Source: Symsagittifera roscoffensis
Taxonomy: Eukaryota > Xenacoelomorpha > Acoela > Convolutidae
DNA: 64,000 bases
Direction of reading: 5' to 3'
NCBI RefSeq assembly: GCF_963678635.1
Contig: NC_087064.1
Span: 60,396,338 to 60,460,337, forward strand
Shown: in pieces, positions 48,267-59,600 of the stretch
Position numbering within the stretch: position 1 is the first letter of the stretch
Layout: each line of letters opens with the position of its first letter
The notes under the pieces: model-generated
Told to the model about the DNA's origin: nothing
Databases searched by the model: none
The model's input: the letters and a program-made list of their open reading frames with translations, nothing else
Program-made: the position numbers and the translations under genes

Positions 48267-49039
48267 TAGCAGATTGTCATGGAGGAACCGAGGTGAATCT
48301 AGTGACCGCACTAGGATTCTACAGCATGTTTAGTTCTTTAGAGTCACTATTGAATCTAGAACAGAAACATGAGATGGTCACAGCCATCAGTGTAGAAGTA
48401 TTCCCAGGAGTTCTGCAGACTGAGCAGAAATACATAGGAAAGTGGAGGGAAGCAATCGAGACGGAAATGAGCATCAGACACAGTGAGACTTATTGTAGAC
48501 CATCAAGAGCACGATTTTTGGTGGGTTCAACATTGGCTCCAATGTGCAAGAGCAGATACCCTGTACATTTTGTAGCTGTGGACGTAAACAGTACGAGAAC
48601 GATCGTGGATCAAGCCTTCTCAGTGCCGAAGTGTGTGAGACTGGCGAGAATGTCCGAGAAGTCTTACGAGTTGCTATGTAAGATGTTCTCAGCAGTTCCA
48701 GAGACAACCAAGGAAGAATTGGAGTCGATACTAGGAAAGAAGTTCATGGGATATGTGAGCGGGAACTTCAGTGACTTTGAGAGACAGAAACAGAGAGGAT
48801 CAACTGTCACAGATTACAATGCAGTAGACGAGAATGATGAAGTCCACCGAGTGATGATGGAAATGGAACCATTACTGGAAGCTTTGGGAAAACGTAATTG
48901 GAGGAGCATCATGTTGACACATGACGAGTTTCCCTGCCACTGCTTGCTGCAGACCTGGTGGTATCCCAAGCGTAGTAATCTGATGTTGATCTGGGACTCT
49001 GGGTTTACCAGACTCACTCATCACAGCCCACAACAATAG
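48176..49039 (+). CDS. Second block, C-terminal domain continued (element C)
   Basis: 287 codons in the frame -1 to the previous one. Landmarks shared with A: NLVTALGFYS, FSVPKCVRLARMS, and PCHCLLQTWWYP. Element A is continuous across the frame change (around 25390), so here it is a mutation. A stop at 49037-49039 follows another frame error. Confidence 0.7.
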   Translation: MWRSGLCEDPGETTQAIDGIVWKRSDETELIADCHGGTEVNLVTALGFYSMFSSLESLLNLEQKHEMVTAISVEVFPGVLQTEQKYIGKWREAIETEMSIRHSETYCRPSRARFLVGSTLAPMCKSRYPVHFVAVDVNSTRTIVDQAFSVPKCVRLARMSEKSYELLCKMFSAVPETTKEELESILGKKFMGYVSGNFSDFERQKQRGSTVTDYNAVDENDEVHRVMMEMEPLLEALGKRNWRSIMLTHDEFPCHCLLQTWWYPKRSNLMLIWDSGFTRLTHHSPQQ

Positions 49040-49641
49040 TGATAGTGGAAGCTCATGTGAGAGAAAATAATAGACAGGAGGCACCAACGAGAGAACAATT
49101 ACGGAAATTAGATTGTCTAAATGATTTAGATCTTTTTGAGACAATGTGCAAAATTCTAAACATTCCGACCGAAGTGAAGAAGATATGGGCAAGAAAACGA
49201 TTGATGCCATGGTTCAGAGCTAACATGACTGCATGGTTGTACGAATATGCGAAAAAGCATATGTCGAAGCACGGCAGAGTGTACAGTTAATATCAGCTGG
49301 ACATTGGAGCAGGAGCTTTCAAGCGAGCTCTCGTGACTCATAGGAATGCAGTGACCACCGCTGTGGAAAGAATTTCCAGGACAAGTGAACGTAGTGGAAA
49401 GGAGAAGGCAGAGATGTTAAAGGAAGATTTGGAGAGAAATGTGACGTTGTGTCTCCACAACAGCTTCTGCAGGAACAGAGAATCTAACGTGGATCCCCTA
49501 CCTTGCTGTAAACAGAGGGTAGAAGAGCAGAAGTGTTGGAGGACGGCTTCCAGCAGCGTCAGGATAGCCAATGATGTGCTACAGGACACGGAAACCGAGA
49601 GTGCGGAGTCAGTGTCACAGGAGGAGGAAATGGAGCATTGA
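49039..49641 (+). pseudogene. Second block, C-terminal end (element C)
   Basis: Two open pieces, 49039-49290 and 49333-49641, in one frame separated by TAA 49288-49290 where A has an open codon. Conserved MPWFRANMTAWLY and LHNSFCRNRES match the end of the element A protein, followed by a Ser/Glu-rich tail. This is the C-terminus of the second polyprotein. Confidence 0.7.
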
Positions 49642-51002
49642 CGAATGACCGAAAAACAAGATGCAAAAAGAGATGAAATTAGAAGAATTTAGAAGTTTTA
49701 GAACTTCTAAACGACGAAAAAGAAGAAAACAAAGGAGCAATGAAGAGAAAGTTCAGAATTGTTTTATGTGTGTGAAAAAACTCAAGTGAGAAACCAAGCA
49801 ACCAAGTTGTAATTGAAAACTGAAACATTTAGTTGAGTTTTGAAATTGTTGCATCTATAAATTTGCATTTTGATTTTAGTTGAGTGGCTTTAGAGACACT
49901 TACTTACTATTTATTTAGAAAGGCTTGAGTGAAGGAGCATATTTAAATATTCCAGCCTACATGACTGTTTTTAATCAGCTAGGAGAACTGATCACTTTGT
50001 GGTGACATGAAAGGCTTGGGTAATCTCTCGAAGAGGGAGATTGTTTCATTGTTCTTTCTAACCACAGAGTTTCTTAGTTTTAATATTCAGGACAATAAAC
50101 AAGCAGGATTTCCAAAGGGAAAAAGCATAGTAAGATAATTTTAGCTTATTTGTTGGCAGGACTGTCCTGCAAACCAACACCTTTTAAATCTAAGAGAAAA
50201 AGTTTTTAATCAGGACATTGACATTGGAAGTCGGAAAATATGTTTTATCTTAGGTCATATCCTCAATGTGCAGATTAATGAAAGAATTTGAAGGCTATAG
50301 TGATGTAGTATGATGCCATTTATATTCTGCAGTGAGTCGGTGTGACGTGGATAAAAGTAATTTCGTGCATGTTGTAAATTTTGTTCGATGACACTGTATC
50401 TATTTTACGAGCATTGCGAGATTCAATGAGGACATTGACCGGACTGTCCGGGGAGTATGTGACATTCGATCAGAATGGACAAAATGAAATCTCTGCAGTT
50501 TAGAAATTTTTAGCAGCGAGCCTTCCGAGTTAGTGATTTTGAAGGATTAACGACGTTATTCGGATGATTAGTAGAACGGTGAAGGTCAAGATATTCTGAT
50601 ATTTTGAAATTTTAAATTTTCGAAGTGATGATGTAACATTTCTGAGAAACGCCAGAAACGGCCATTTTGGCAAAAGAGCTAAAAAGCAACACAACAACGA
50701 TAGTCGCACTGACGAAAACAACGAAGATTGTGATAGAAAAACAACAAAGAAAAACAGAAGACCGCTCCGAGTTGCAACTATTGTGTCGCTACAATAGTTG
50801 CAAGGCAGTTGCTAACAACGGTGAGGGGTGGAAACCAGCCTTCCGGATTACAGAGAAATCAAGCTTAACGTGCTTGATTCAGTGGATTCGAGAATCCGGA
50901 GGGGTTTCGGGACTGAAACCTTTATCATTTTATATAAACTTTTAGCTTCCTTGTCATGTCCTGAACTGAATTTAATTAACATTCGAATTCATTCTACTAA
51001 GA
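49642..51002 (+). other. 3' non-coding end of element C and flank
   Basis: No gene. About 50380-50470 matches the 3' end of element A (GAGGACATTGA, then CTGTCCGGGGAGTATGTG). About 50820-50940 is a fragment of the inverted-arm repeat (compare 29870-29930), with CCTTCCGGATTACAGAGAAATC and a CCGGAGGGGT motif. Confidence 0.5.
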
Positions 51003-51440
51003 TGAGAAGCTAGGAGTTGGGGGAAAAGGTTGATCCATCTTCGGTGGAGATGATAATTTTTATCTACTGAACAAAAACAATAATAATTTAATAAATAGTA
51101 GTAGCCCTGGTTTTAGGAGTGATCTCGTGGTCTGGGGATACTGAGACCCAGCCATGAGCTCACTATTTCTGCATGTAATTAAGTTAATTTGAGTGTTTTG
51201 ACCGAAGTCGAAAGCAATAACGTTTTTTTGTCGACCCGATGTTAGAAAAGACCACCGAAAGTACTGGCTTGGTAGAGACGGTGAAAAGCATGTAAAGCTC
51301 TGTTTAGACGTTAGCCAGTCGTCTTAGGACCTAGTTTTATTTTCCGTCGATATGTATCTTCCGGGCGAATGTTACATAGATAAAAATCTTCATATCCATC
51401 GGTGATGGATCAACCCTTTCCGTCAACTCCTAGCTTCTCA
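51003..51440. mobile_element. MITE-like element with about 60-bp terminal inverted repeats
   Basis: The left end TGAGAAGCTAGGAGTTG...GGTTGATCCATC and the right end are inverted repeats of about 60 bp with a few mismatches. The interior of about 310 bp codes for nothing. Related copies: 28245-28620 (right end missing) and 54165-54528 (opposite orientation, diverged). Target-site duplication could not be decided by eye. Confidence 0.75.
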
Positions 51441-51503
51441 TTATCTGAAAATAAACTTGATGCTAAATTGAATTGAATTCAGGATATTCCAAGAAGCTAA
51501 GAG

Positions 51504-52825
51504 TTGGTAAGATAGCCCTCCCGATAGTAGCCCTCCTTATTTTCGTGAATTGCCTAGTAACTATTGTAGCTGTAATTGTTACAACTCGGACAACTCGGAG
51601 AGCTCTTCTTCGAATATTGATGAAAATAATTGCTGTCGTTCGCTATAATTGTCACAAGGGTCTTGTTGTGTTAGCAAAAGTTTTTCGTCAAATTTTCGCG
51701 CTGCTCACTCGTTCGCTCACGTCTTATCAGAGGTTAAGAGAAGTAGGCCCTATAACAATCGGCTCAAGGGTCCGGGACTCTATCTCTTGTGCTTTTGCAC
51801 CTCATTATGATGGAGCCACTTCGGTACGCTAAGACAGGGTACATCAAGATCGTGTTACAGTTTAAAGGCTACTACCAAAAAACCCCCCAAATTGTGAAAA
51901 AAGCACATCCCCATGGCTAGGTCTCTGAATACCTAAAACACGAAAAGAGTTGGTAAGATAGCCCTCCCGATAGTAGCCCTCCTTATTTTCGTGAATTGCC
52001 TAGTAACTATTGTAGCTGTAATTGTTACAACTCGGAGAGCTCTTTTCCGAATATTGATGAATATAATTGCTGTCGTTCGCTATATTTGTCACAAGGGTCT
52101 TGTTGTGTTAGCAAAAGTTTTTCGTCAAATTTTCGCGCTGCTCACTCGTTCGCTCACGTCTTATCAGAGGTTAAGAGAAGTAGGCCCTATAACAATCGGC
52201 TCAAGGGTCCGGGACTCTATCTCTTGTGCTTTTGCACCTCATTATGATGGAGCCACTTCGGTACGCTAAGACAGGGTACATCAAGATCGTGTTACAGTTT
52301 AAAGGCTACTACCAAAAAACCCCCCAAATTGTGAAAAAAGCACATCCCCATGGCTAGGTCTCTGAATACCTAAAACACGAAAAGAATTGGTAAGATAGCC
52401 CTCCCGATAGTAGCCCTCCTTATTTTCGTGAATTGCCGAGTAACTTTTGTAGCTGTAATTGTTACAACTCGGAGAGCTCTTCTTCGAATATTGATGAAAA
52501 TAATTGCTGTCGTTCGCTATATTTGTCACAAGGGTCTTGTTGTGTTAGCAAAAGTTTTTCGTCAAATTTTCGCGCTGGTCACTCGTTCGCTCACGTCCTA
52601 TCAGAGGTTAAGAGAAGTAGGCCCTATAACAATCGGCTCAAGGGTCCGGGACTCTATCTCTTGTGCTTTTGCACCTCATTATGATGGAGCCACTTCGGTA
52701 CGCTAAGACAGGGTACATCAAGATCGTGTTACAGTTTAAAGGCTACTACCAAAAAAAAACCCCAAATTGTGAAAAAAGCACATCCCTATGGCTAGGTCTC
52801 TGAATACCTATAACACGAAAAATCG
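51504..52825. repeat. Three tandem copies of a unit of about 440 bp
   Basis: Units start with TTGGTAAGATAGCCCTCCCG at 51504, 51950 and 52388 (446 and 438 bp apart) and are nearly identical. A partial unit end follows at about 52820-52900. Further copies, more diverged, are at 53130-53350, 54593-55030 and 55330-55760, partial at 59280-59500, and inverted at about 27950-28230. Short open frames of 83-119 codons repeat with the unit. They are shared by descent and show no sign of being genes. Confidence 0.9.
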
Positions 52826-52900
52826 TCTACCAAAAAACCCCCCAAATTGTGAAAAAAGCACATCCCCATGGCTAGGTCTCTAAATACCTAAGACACGAAA

Positions 52901-53119
52901 AAGAAGAAAGCTCTCCGTCCGAATTCAAGAATCCGGAAGGGTCTCGAAGAAGGACCATAAACTGTATCTTACCAACTCTCAGCTTCTTGGAATGTCCTGA
53001 ATTGAATTCAGAATTCAATTCAGGACATTCCAAGAAGCTAGAAGTTGGTAAGATACAGTTTATATTCCTTCTCCGAGACCCTTCCGGATTCATGAATCCG
53101 GACTGAGAGCTGTCTTCTT
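52901..53119. repeat. 219-bp near-perfect palindrome (first)
   Basis: The left arm 52901-53009 is the reverse complement of 53011-53119 at roughly nine of ten positions, centre at 53010 (GAATTGAATTC-A-GAATTCAATTC). Each arm carries an ATCCGGAAGGGTC motif and a TCTTACCAACT stretch matching the start of the 440-bp unit. Confidence 0.9.
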
Positions 53120-54164
53120 GACTACCAGGAAGGGTAGCAAAATCCTCCCGATAGTAGCCCTCCTTTTTTCGGGAATTTCCGAGTAACTATTGTAGCTGTA
53201 CAATCGTTACAACTCAGAGAGCTCTTCTTCGAATATTGATGAAAATAATTGCTGTCGTTCGCTATATTTGTCACAGGGGTCTTGTTGTTTTAGCAAAAAA
53301 TGTTCGTCTAATTTACGCGCTGTTCACTCGTTCGCTCACGTCACATAAGAGGTGAGACCACCTCAAATTGGTAATTTTTCTTACTCAGAAATGTATTCTG
53401 CGTTGTGAATAGTTTAATAATTTTCGGCGTTGCGATTAATCGGCGCTGTGGGAATACACCAGGTCACCTGCGTCGGTACAAAAGTAATCAAATAGGCACA
53501 ACCGAAAATTCCCCAAGATACTATAATTGCAATCGCCAGTTTAAAATTTCAGCAGTGCGTTGTAGTTTCTTAGTTTACACTGCTGTTCAACAATTTAATC
53601 TTCAGAGCTGGTGTCTTTTTTCTTAGTTGCTGAAATCATATCACACAGTGACAACTAGGACAAGAGATGACGAAATTCTGCTGTGGCGAAATGGATGACA
53701 TTTTTCTCCCCCACGATTGGTCCTGCACTGAGCAGGCCGGGGGCTAATGCAAAAAAAAATATTTAAAAAAAATGGCGGTAACTTCAGTCAACTTAAAACG
53801 TTGAATTTGTTACCACTCCCGATGTTTCCTCAGCTGAATGACATTCTTTTGGTTGCTAAAATGAGTACTGAAACTGAGTTCAACCAAAATTTAACAGCTA
53901 AAAATGATTTATTGGGAAGAAACTGCGAGATTATTAAATTAAGTAGAACAAGAACCGGAAGAGCAGGATGAAAATTCACGTTCAGAGCTCGTGGAACAAA
54001 AAACAGATTGAATGAAATTGTAGATTTCACTAGATGGTTGGGCTAGAAAACAGATTGATTGAAATTGTAGATTTCACTAGATGGTTGGGCTAGAAAAAGT
54101 TTGAAGACGATGAGCAATTACAGCCGGCCAACGGTATGTGATTGCAGTGGCTGCAGAAAGGTAA
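53120..54164. other. Repeat fragment and AT-rich spacer, with a GC-rich hairpin
   Basis: 53130-53350 is a partial 440-bp unit. The remainder has no credible gene. At 53708-53743 an isolated GC-rich hairpin stands out (stem CCCCC/GGGGG, inner GG-T-CCTGC/GCAGGCC, loop ACTGA), followed by a run of nine or so A. A 40-bp sequence near 54015-54050 is repeated directly at 54056-54090. Confidence 0.5.
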
Positions 54165-54528
54165 CATTCGCCCGAAAGTACACACCGACAAAAAAAGCTA
54201 GGTTATAAAACGAGTGGCTCGCGTCTGAACTCAGCTTAACATGCTTTGAACCGTCTCTACCAAGCCAGTTCAATGTGCGGTTCACTAACATTGGATCGAA
54301 AAATTCGATACAACTTAAAGGCTATCGGCCAAACCGCGCAAATTAACTTAGTTATATGCAAAAATATTGAGCCCATGGCTGGGTCTCAGTATCCCCAGAC
54401 CACGAGGTCACCCCTAAAAACAGGGCTACTATTTATTTACTATATTGCTATTGTTTTTGCTCAGTAGATAAAAATCTTCATATCCATCGGTGATGGATCA
54501 ACCCTTTCCGTCAACTCCTAGCTTCTCA
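54165..54528 (-). mobile_element. Diverged TIR element fragment, reverse orientation
   Basis: Reverse complement of the 51003-51440 family, ending at 54528 with the same terminus and followed by the same flank (CATTATCTGAAAATAAACTTGATGCTAA) as at 51440, so element and neighbouring repeat were copied together. Confidence 0.7.
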
Positions 54529-54592
54529 TTATCTGAAAATAAACTTGATGCTAATTTGAATTGAATTCAGGACATTCCAAGAAGCTAAGAGT

Positions 54593-55030
54593 TGGTAAGA
54601 TAGCCCTCCCGATAGTAGCCCTCCTTATTTTCGTGAATTGCCGAGTAACTATTGTAGCTGTAATCGTTACAACTCGGAGAGCTCTTCTTCGAATATTGAT
54701 GAAATTAATTGCTGTCGTTCGCTATATTTGTCACAGGGGTCTTGTTGTGTTAGCAAAAGTTTTTCGTCAAGTTTTTGCGCTGTTCACTCGTTCGCTCACA
54801 TCACATCAGAGGTTAAGAGAAGTAGGCCCTATAACAATCGGCTCAAGGGTCCGGGACTCTATCTCTTGTGCTTTTGCACCTCATTATGATGGAGCCACTT
54901 CGGTACGCTAAGACAGGGTACATCAAGATTGTGTTACAGTTTAAAGGCTACTACCAAAAAACCCCCCAATTTGTGAAAAAAGCACATCCCCATGGCTAGG
55001 TCTCTGAATACCTAAAACACGAAAAATCGT
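54593..55030. repeat. 440-bp repeat unit, single copy
   Basis: Close match to the units at 51504-52825, with the same flank on its left. A partial unit end follows at about 55030-55100. Confidence 0.85.
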
Positions 55031-55102
55031 CTACCAAAAGCCCCTCAAATTGTGAAAAAGCACATCCCCATAGCTAGGTCTCTAAATGTCTAAGACACGA
55101 AA

Positions 55103-55321
55103 AAGAAGACAGCTCTCCGTCCGGATTCAAGAATCCAGAAGGGTCTCGAAGAAGGACCATAAACTGTATCTTACCAACTCTCAGCTTCTTGGAATGTCCT
55201 GAATTGAATTCAGAATTCAATTCAGTACATTCCAAAAAACTAGAAGTTTGTAAGATACAGTTTATACTCCTTCTCCGAGACCCTTGAGGAGTTATGAATC
55301 CGGACAGAGAGCTGTCTTCTT
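55103..55321. repeat. 219-bp palindrome (second)
   Basis: Same palindrome as 52901-53119, same length, with more mismatches between the arms. In both places it follows a 440-bp unit end and precedes a partial unit, so the whole block was duplicated. Confidence 0.85.
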
Positions 55322-55760
55322 GACTACCAGGAAGGGTAGCAAAATCCTCCCGATAGTAGCCCTCCTTTTTTCGGGAATTTCCGAGTAACTATTGTAGCTG
55401 TACAATCGTTACAACTCGGAGAGCTCTTCTTCGAATATTGATGAAAATAATTGCTGTCGTTCGCTACATTAGTCACAGGGGTCTTGTTGTTTTAGCAAAA
55501 GTTTTTCGTCAGTTTTTCGCGCTTTCACTCGTTCGCTAACGTCACATAAAAGGTAAGAGAAATAGGCCCTGTAACAATCGGCTCAAGGGTCTGGGACACT
55601 ATCTCTTTTGCTTTTGCCCCTCATTATGTTGGAGCCACTTCGGTGCGCTAAGACAAGGGACATCAAGATCGCGTTACAGTTTAAAGGCTACTACCAAAAA
55701 ACCCCCAAATTGTGAAGAAAGCACATCCCCATGGCTAGGTCTCTAAATACCTAAAACACA
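55322..55760. repeat. 440-bp repeat unit, diverged
   Basis: Diverged unit (GTAGCCCTCC...GTTTAAAGGCTACTACCAAAAAACCCC...CTAGGTCTCTAAATACC). Beyond it the sequence runs into the dispersed repeat at 55790-56360. Confidence 0.8.
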
Positions 55761-57239
55761 TGAACACCATTAAAGACAGTGTTTGGAAATTCAAATAAGT
55801 ACTATTAGTTTTTAAGGGACTTTGGACATTTGATCTATTTCAGGTGGTTCAACCTAAGACCCGCCTTACTTCAACATAACTCAAAAAATGCAATCTAGAA
55901 ATTAAATTCAGTACTCACAAATTGACTACGGCTCATGAATTGATTAATCAAACTAGTTAAGATAACTCAAGAAAAATTAAGTATTTATTTTAAACTCAAG
56001 AAGTTTTATCTACTGGACCACTGGGTGGCTTCACTCGTCGACCTGCCCAAACAAGGTGTTCTTTTGTCCAGTGATGGTTCTTCGCATAAATTCTCGGTGC
56101 TCTCTATCGGGAACAAGACATTTCCACTCGAATAGGTTATTATCGGACAACTTGCGAATAGCAATTTGACTTCAGACCGATTTTCTGTCAGTTTTTTTTC
56201 GAAACTATTAATCGGCTATTCTAATTTCCGACTTTCCCTTTTCAGCGATAAAATAAAACATGACATGGCCAGTTGAAATTTTTCAAAAATAAAATTTCAA
56301 CCAAAAATCAAGATAAAACTTCAGGATATGACCGACTGGCACACGCTTTCAGTTGTCGCGAAAAATAAATGGTTACATGTCATGCATACCAAATTCAAAA
56401 AGTAAAAAAACACCGTCAGTCCAAATTGTCCCCTCCGAATACGTTCAATGGAACGATTAACACTGTTAACCGTCCAAAACAGTTAGGTCTTCCGCCAAAC
56501 TGCTTCGAAAAAAAATTCTTTGATGACATGCATTTTCAGTCATTCTGTTCGAATGTCACAAAACTTGAGGAGGAAACTATAGGGAAGTTACTGGGGGCAA
56601 TAGCACCAGCAGCAGCTAAAAGTTCTAATCTCCAACAGCAACAGCACGTGCGTCTTCTCTGCCGGTCGGTCGAGTTAAAATTTTCGGTTCGAATTGAACT
56701 TTTCAAACAATCGAAGTGGCCCTGTCAGGCTGTTTTCTCGCGGTAATAGGAACTAAAAATCAGAGCAGCCAATTTTACAATTGCGGTAACCACACTAGAA
56801 AAAAAGACCGTGAACCCACTTGCTATTGGAAATTGACCTGCATAATTAATTCGAGCTAATTTTGTCCGATAATGTCGACAGAACGTGTTTAAGGTTGATA
56901 TATCCCAAATGGATCAAACAGGCACTTTCTAAAAAAAAACAATAATTTTGATTTGTTCCCAACCGGTTTTAAACTGTTTTCTTGAGTTTCAGGTATTCAG
57001 AGACCTAGCATTGGGCAGGGATATAAAAATCAGCAATGCAAGAGACCTAGCAATGGAACAGATATATTGTGGTCATATTATGGTCTTTTCAGTGCATATT
57101 AAAAGGCAAGTTGCCAGTGCTGTCAATGGTTTCCTTTTTTACTTGGTCTGCCTATTTGTCCTAATTTCCTAATTCTATCCACTAAATGTCGTGCTTTCAT
57201 ATACGCACGTATTAGGATCCCTACGTTTGCTTTTGTTAA
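55761..57239. other. Dispersed repeat copy, then AT-rich spacer
   Basis: 55790-56200 is a direct repeat of 59500-59930. 55790-56360 is inverted relative to 27340-27890. An open frame at 56369-56746 (125 codons, a Gln-run near its end) has no match in other copies and no recognisable domain; it is left uncalled. Nothing else is visible. Confidence 0.5.
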
Positions 57240-59600
57240 ACATTTTTTAGACCTCTCCGGATTGGCGTTCAGACACCCATCCGAATTGCCAAAAAAACAG
57301 GACCCCACCGCGTTGGGACCCCTCCGAGTCGGCAAAAACAAGACCCCTTTAGATTGGTAATCCTCCAAATTGGCAAAAATAAGACCTCTCCGGATTGAGA
57401 CCCCTCTGAATGGGCAAAAACTAGACCCCTCCGGATTGGGATCCCTCCGAGTCGGCAAAGTTGTGACTATTCCGAGTTGTCATAAGTTTAAGCCGAGAGC
57501 CTTCGGGATACAGTCTGAGAGGCTGTTATGCAAAACCAACCGACTGGGAAGTGTTCGTTCTGACTTCTGACTTCGAACCCTTCGGGATTGAAGCTAAGCT
57601 GCTTATTTAACAATTTCCCTTAACTGGGAGGGGTTTACTAAGTGGCCTATTTCCGACTTGCTTACTAATTTCAAGGTTCCTTAACCCTTCCTTACTATCT
57701 GGATCAGCGTTAAAGCACCTAAATCAACTGTTGCTACCGTTTGAGAGGGATATAATGACTTTCCAGAAATGGGTCTACCCTCAAAACTGGTAATTTTGAT
57801 AAAAAACAACCTAAATAATCTCCTCTGTTCAGATTCTTAAAAAAATCGTTGAATCACGTTTGAACCTTCTTAATTCCTGATCTAAAAGTAAAAAAATGAA
57901 CTAGGTTGGTCTAGTTGTTTCTGAGTTACGACGCAAAACGTGTTCTGTGCAAATTCAAAAATTTTAAATTTTATAGGTTCCGCCTAACTTTTCTGCAATT
58001 TTTGTCCTATTCACCTAAAAGTTTATTGATCTGAGCTCGAAAAGCCTATTTTTTGTTCAATGCAAAAACCCATTATGAAGGCCTTCAGCTGAAAAAAATT
58101 TGCTAAAAACAAAGCTATTTCGACCCCTCCGGAATGATGGACCCACTAAACCAAACACATTAATTTCGATTTCACTGGAGCCAGGAAGGTTGTTGGCAAA
58201 CAGGTTCTAAAACCTGTTGATTCAACAGCGTATGTTGTCCGGACAAAACTTTTTATCACCTTAACTCAAAAACTTCAAAAAGTTTTATTTTTTAGCGGCG
58301 TTTTGCTTTTTCAAAAATCACGAAAAATCGGATTTCGGCACCTAATTAGATCCAACCACGTCTGAACTGAATTCAACCAGTTCCACTAATTATTATAGTT
58401 AAATTACGCTCTAATTCAAAAACCTATGGCTTTTACCCCTTTGAAAAATTATGGATATCTCAAAATTCAAGATTTGAGTGTGATCAAAAAATCATTATTT
58501 TGACTCCAAAAACTAGTCTATTAATGGTCTATTTGATTGAAAACTGTATCGCAAAACTAATACGCTTTGTTTTAATAGTAGTTCTAATAGTATTATTCCC
58601 CTCCGGGTCCGTTCAATATCTGAACTATGGTGCTTAACTCGGAAATTTGAAACTCAGCGGAGGGTCACTACAGTGAAGTCACTGTCGAGCCCCCAACAGA
58701 TTGATATCGCTCTTTCTATACCAAAAAGGATACAGAACTTAAAAACAATACAGTCGGTTGTTGTGGTCTTTGAGAATGCTTCTGCTGCTCTTTGCGCTGC
58801 TTGCCGGATCAGTCTTCCACTCTTAACACTTGACTTTTCCGGATTGAGCGCAAATAAGCATTAACGTGCTTAGATACTCAAACAACCCTACAGTACAGGC
58901 ACCAGAAAAAGGCCAGAGTTTTGATCGGAACAATCCGATTTGATATAAATGCCTTCAACAACAATATATCTAACAACAAACGTGAGGGTCGTATCACATC
59001 TCCTCTAGGGGGATGATTTCTACTGATTTTCTATTTCTACTGTTTTTGGTTTTTTTGGTTACTTTTATGTTTTTTTAGGTACTATACTACTTTTTGATTG
59101 GTTTCGTATTTTTTAAAGTTTTTCTGGTCATATACCGCTCAGCCTTAAATTTTTGGCTTCAAATATGCTGAAAATTTAAGTCGGGCTTCCGGAAGGCTTC
59201 CGAGTTCCCAACAACCTTTCTGGCTCTTGGTTAAAGGCCTTTTTTAGAACCTATTTTGTTCGCCTGATTTTCGCTCTTTCTCAGTTGTGGCGAAAAACAA
59301 AACTGTTCAAGGGACCAGGACACTTCCTCTTGTGCTTTTGCACCTCATTCTGTTGGAGCCAATTCGGTTCGCTTAAGACAAGGGACATCAAGATCATTTT
59401 AAGGATTAAAGGCTAATACCAAAAAAAAACCAACTCTTGAAAAAATCACGTCTCCTTGGCTAAGTCTCTAGATATCTAAAACACGTGAACACCATTTAAC
59501 ACAGTGTGTGGAAATTCAAGTAAGTACCATTAGTTTTTAAGGGACTGTGTACTTTTGATCTATTTCTGATGGATCAACCTAAAACCCACCTTACCTCAAT
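57240..59600. repeat. Right arm of the long inverted repeat flanking element C
   Basis: Reverse-complement counterpart of 27890-30840. It includes the CCCCTCCGGATTGG motif array (57250-57470), the block 58560-58860 (inverse of 29170-29450) and the poly-T/A rich block 59000-59120 (inverse of 28880-28990). No gene visible. Confidence 0.75.

Larger units (their letters stand above)
31600..50470 (+). mobile_element. Giant Ty3/gypsy-type retroelement, copy C (decayed)
   Basis: Same layout as element A without the internal duplication: gag, knuckles, protease, RT remnant, RNase H, integrase, macro-like domain, gap, second block. Protein similarity to A is clear throughout, while nucleotide divergence is large enough that conserved nucleotide blocks stand out. 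It carries its own set of in-frame stops and frameshifts, mostly at places where A is intact, so the two copies decayed independently. The left limit is set at the first gag ATG; the right at the 3' block shared with A. Confidence 0.85.

Noticed and set aside
51473-54911. Repeated open frames of 83-119 codons
   Set aside because: They are parts of the 440-bp repeat units; identity follows from duplication, and two different frames are open over the same bases.
56369-56746. 125-codon open frame as a gene
   Set aside because: No domain, no second copy, no neighbouring signals in AT-rich repeat-derived DNA; possible but not supportable.
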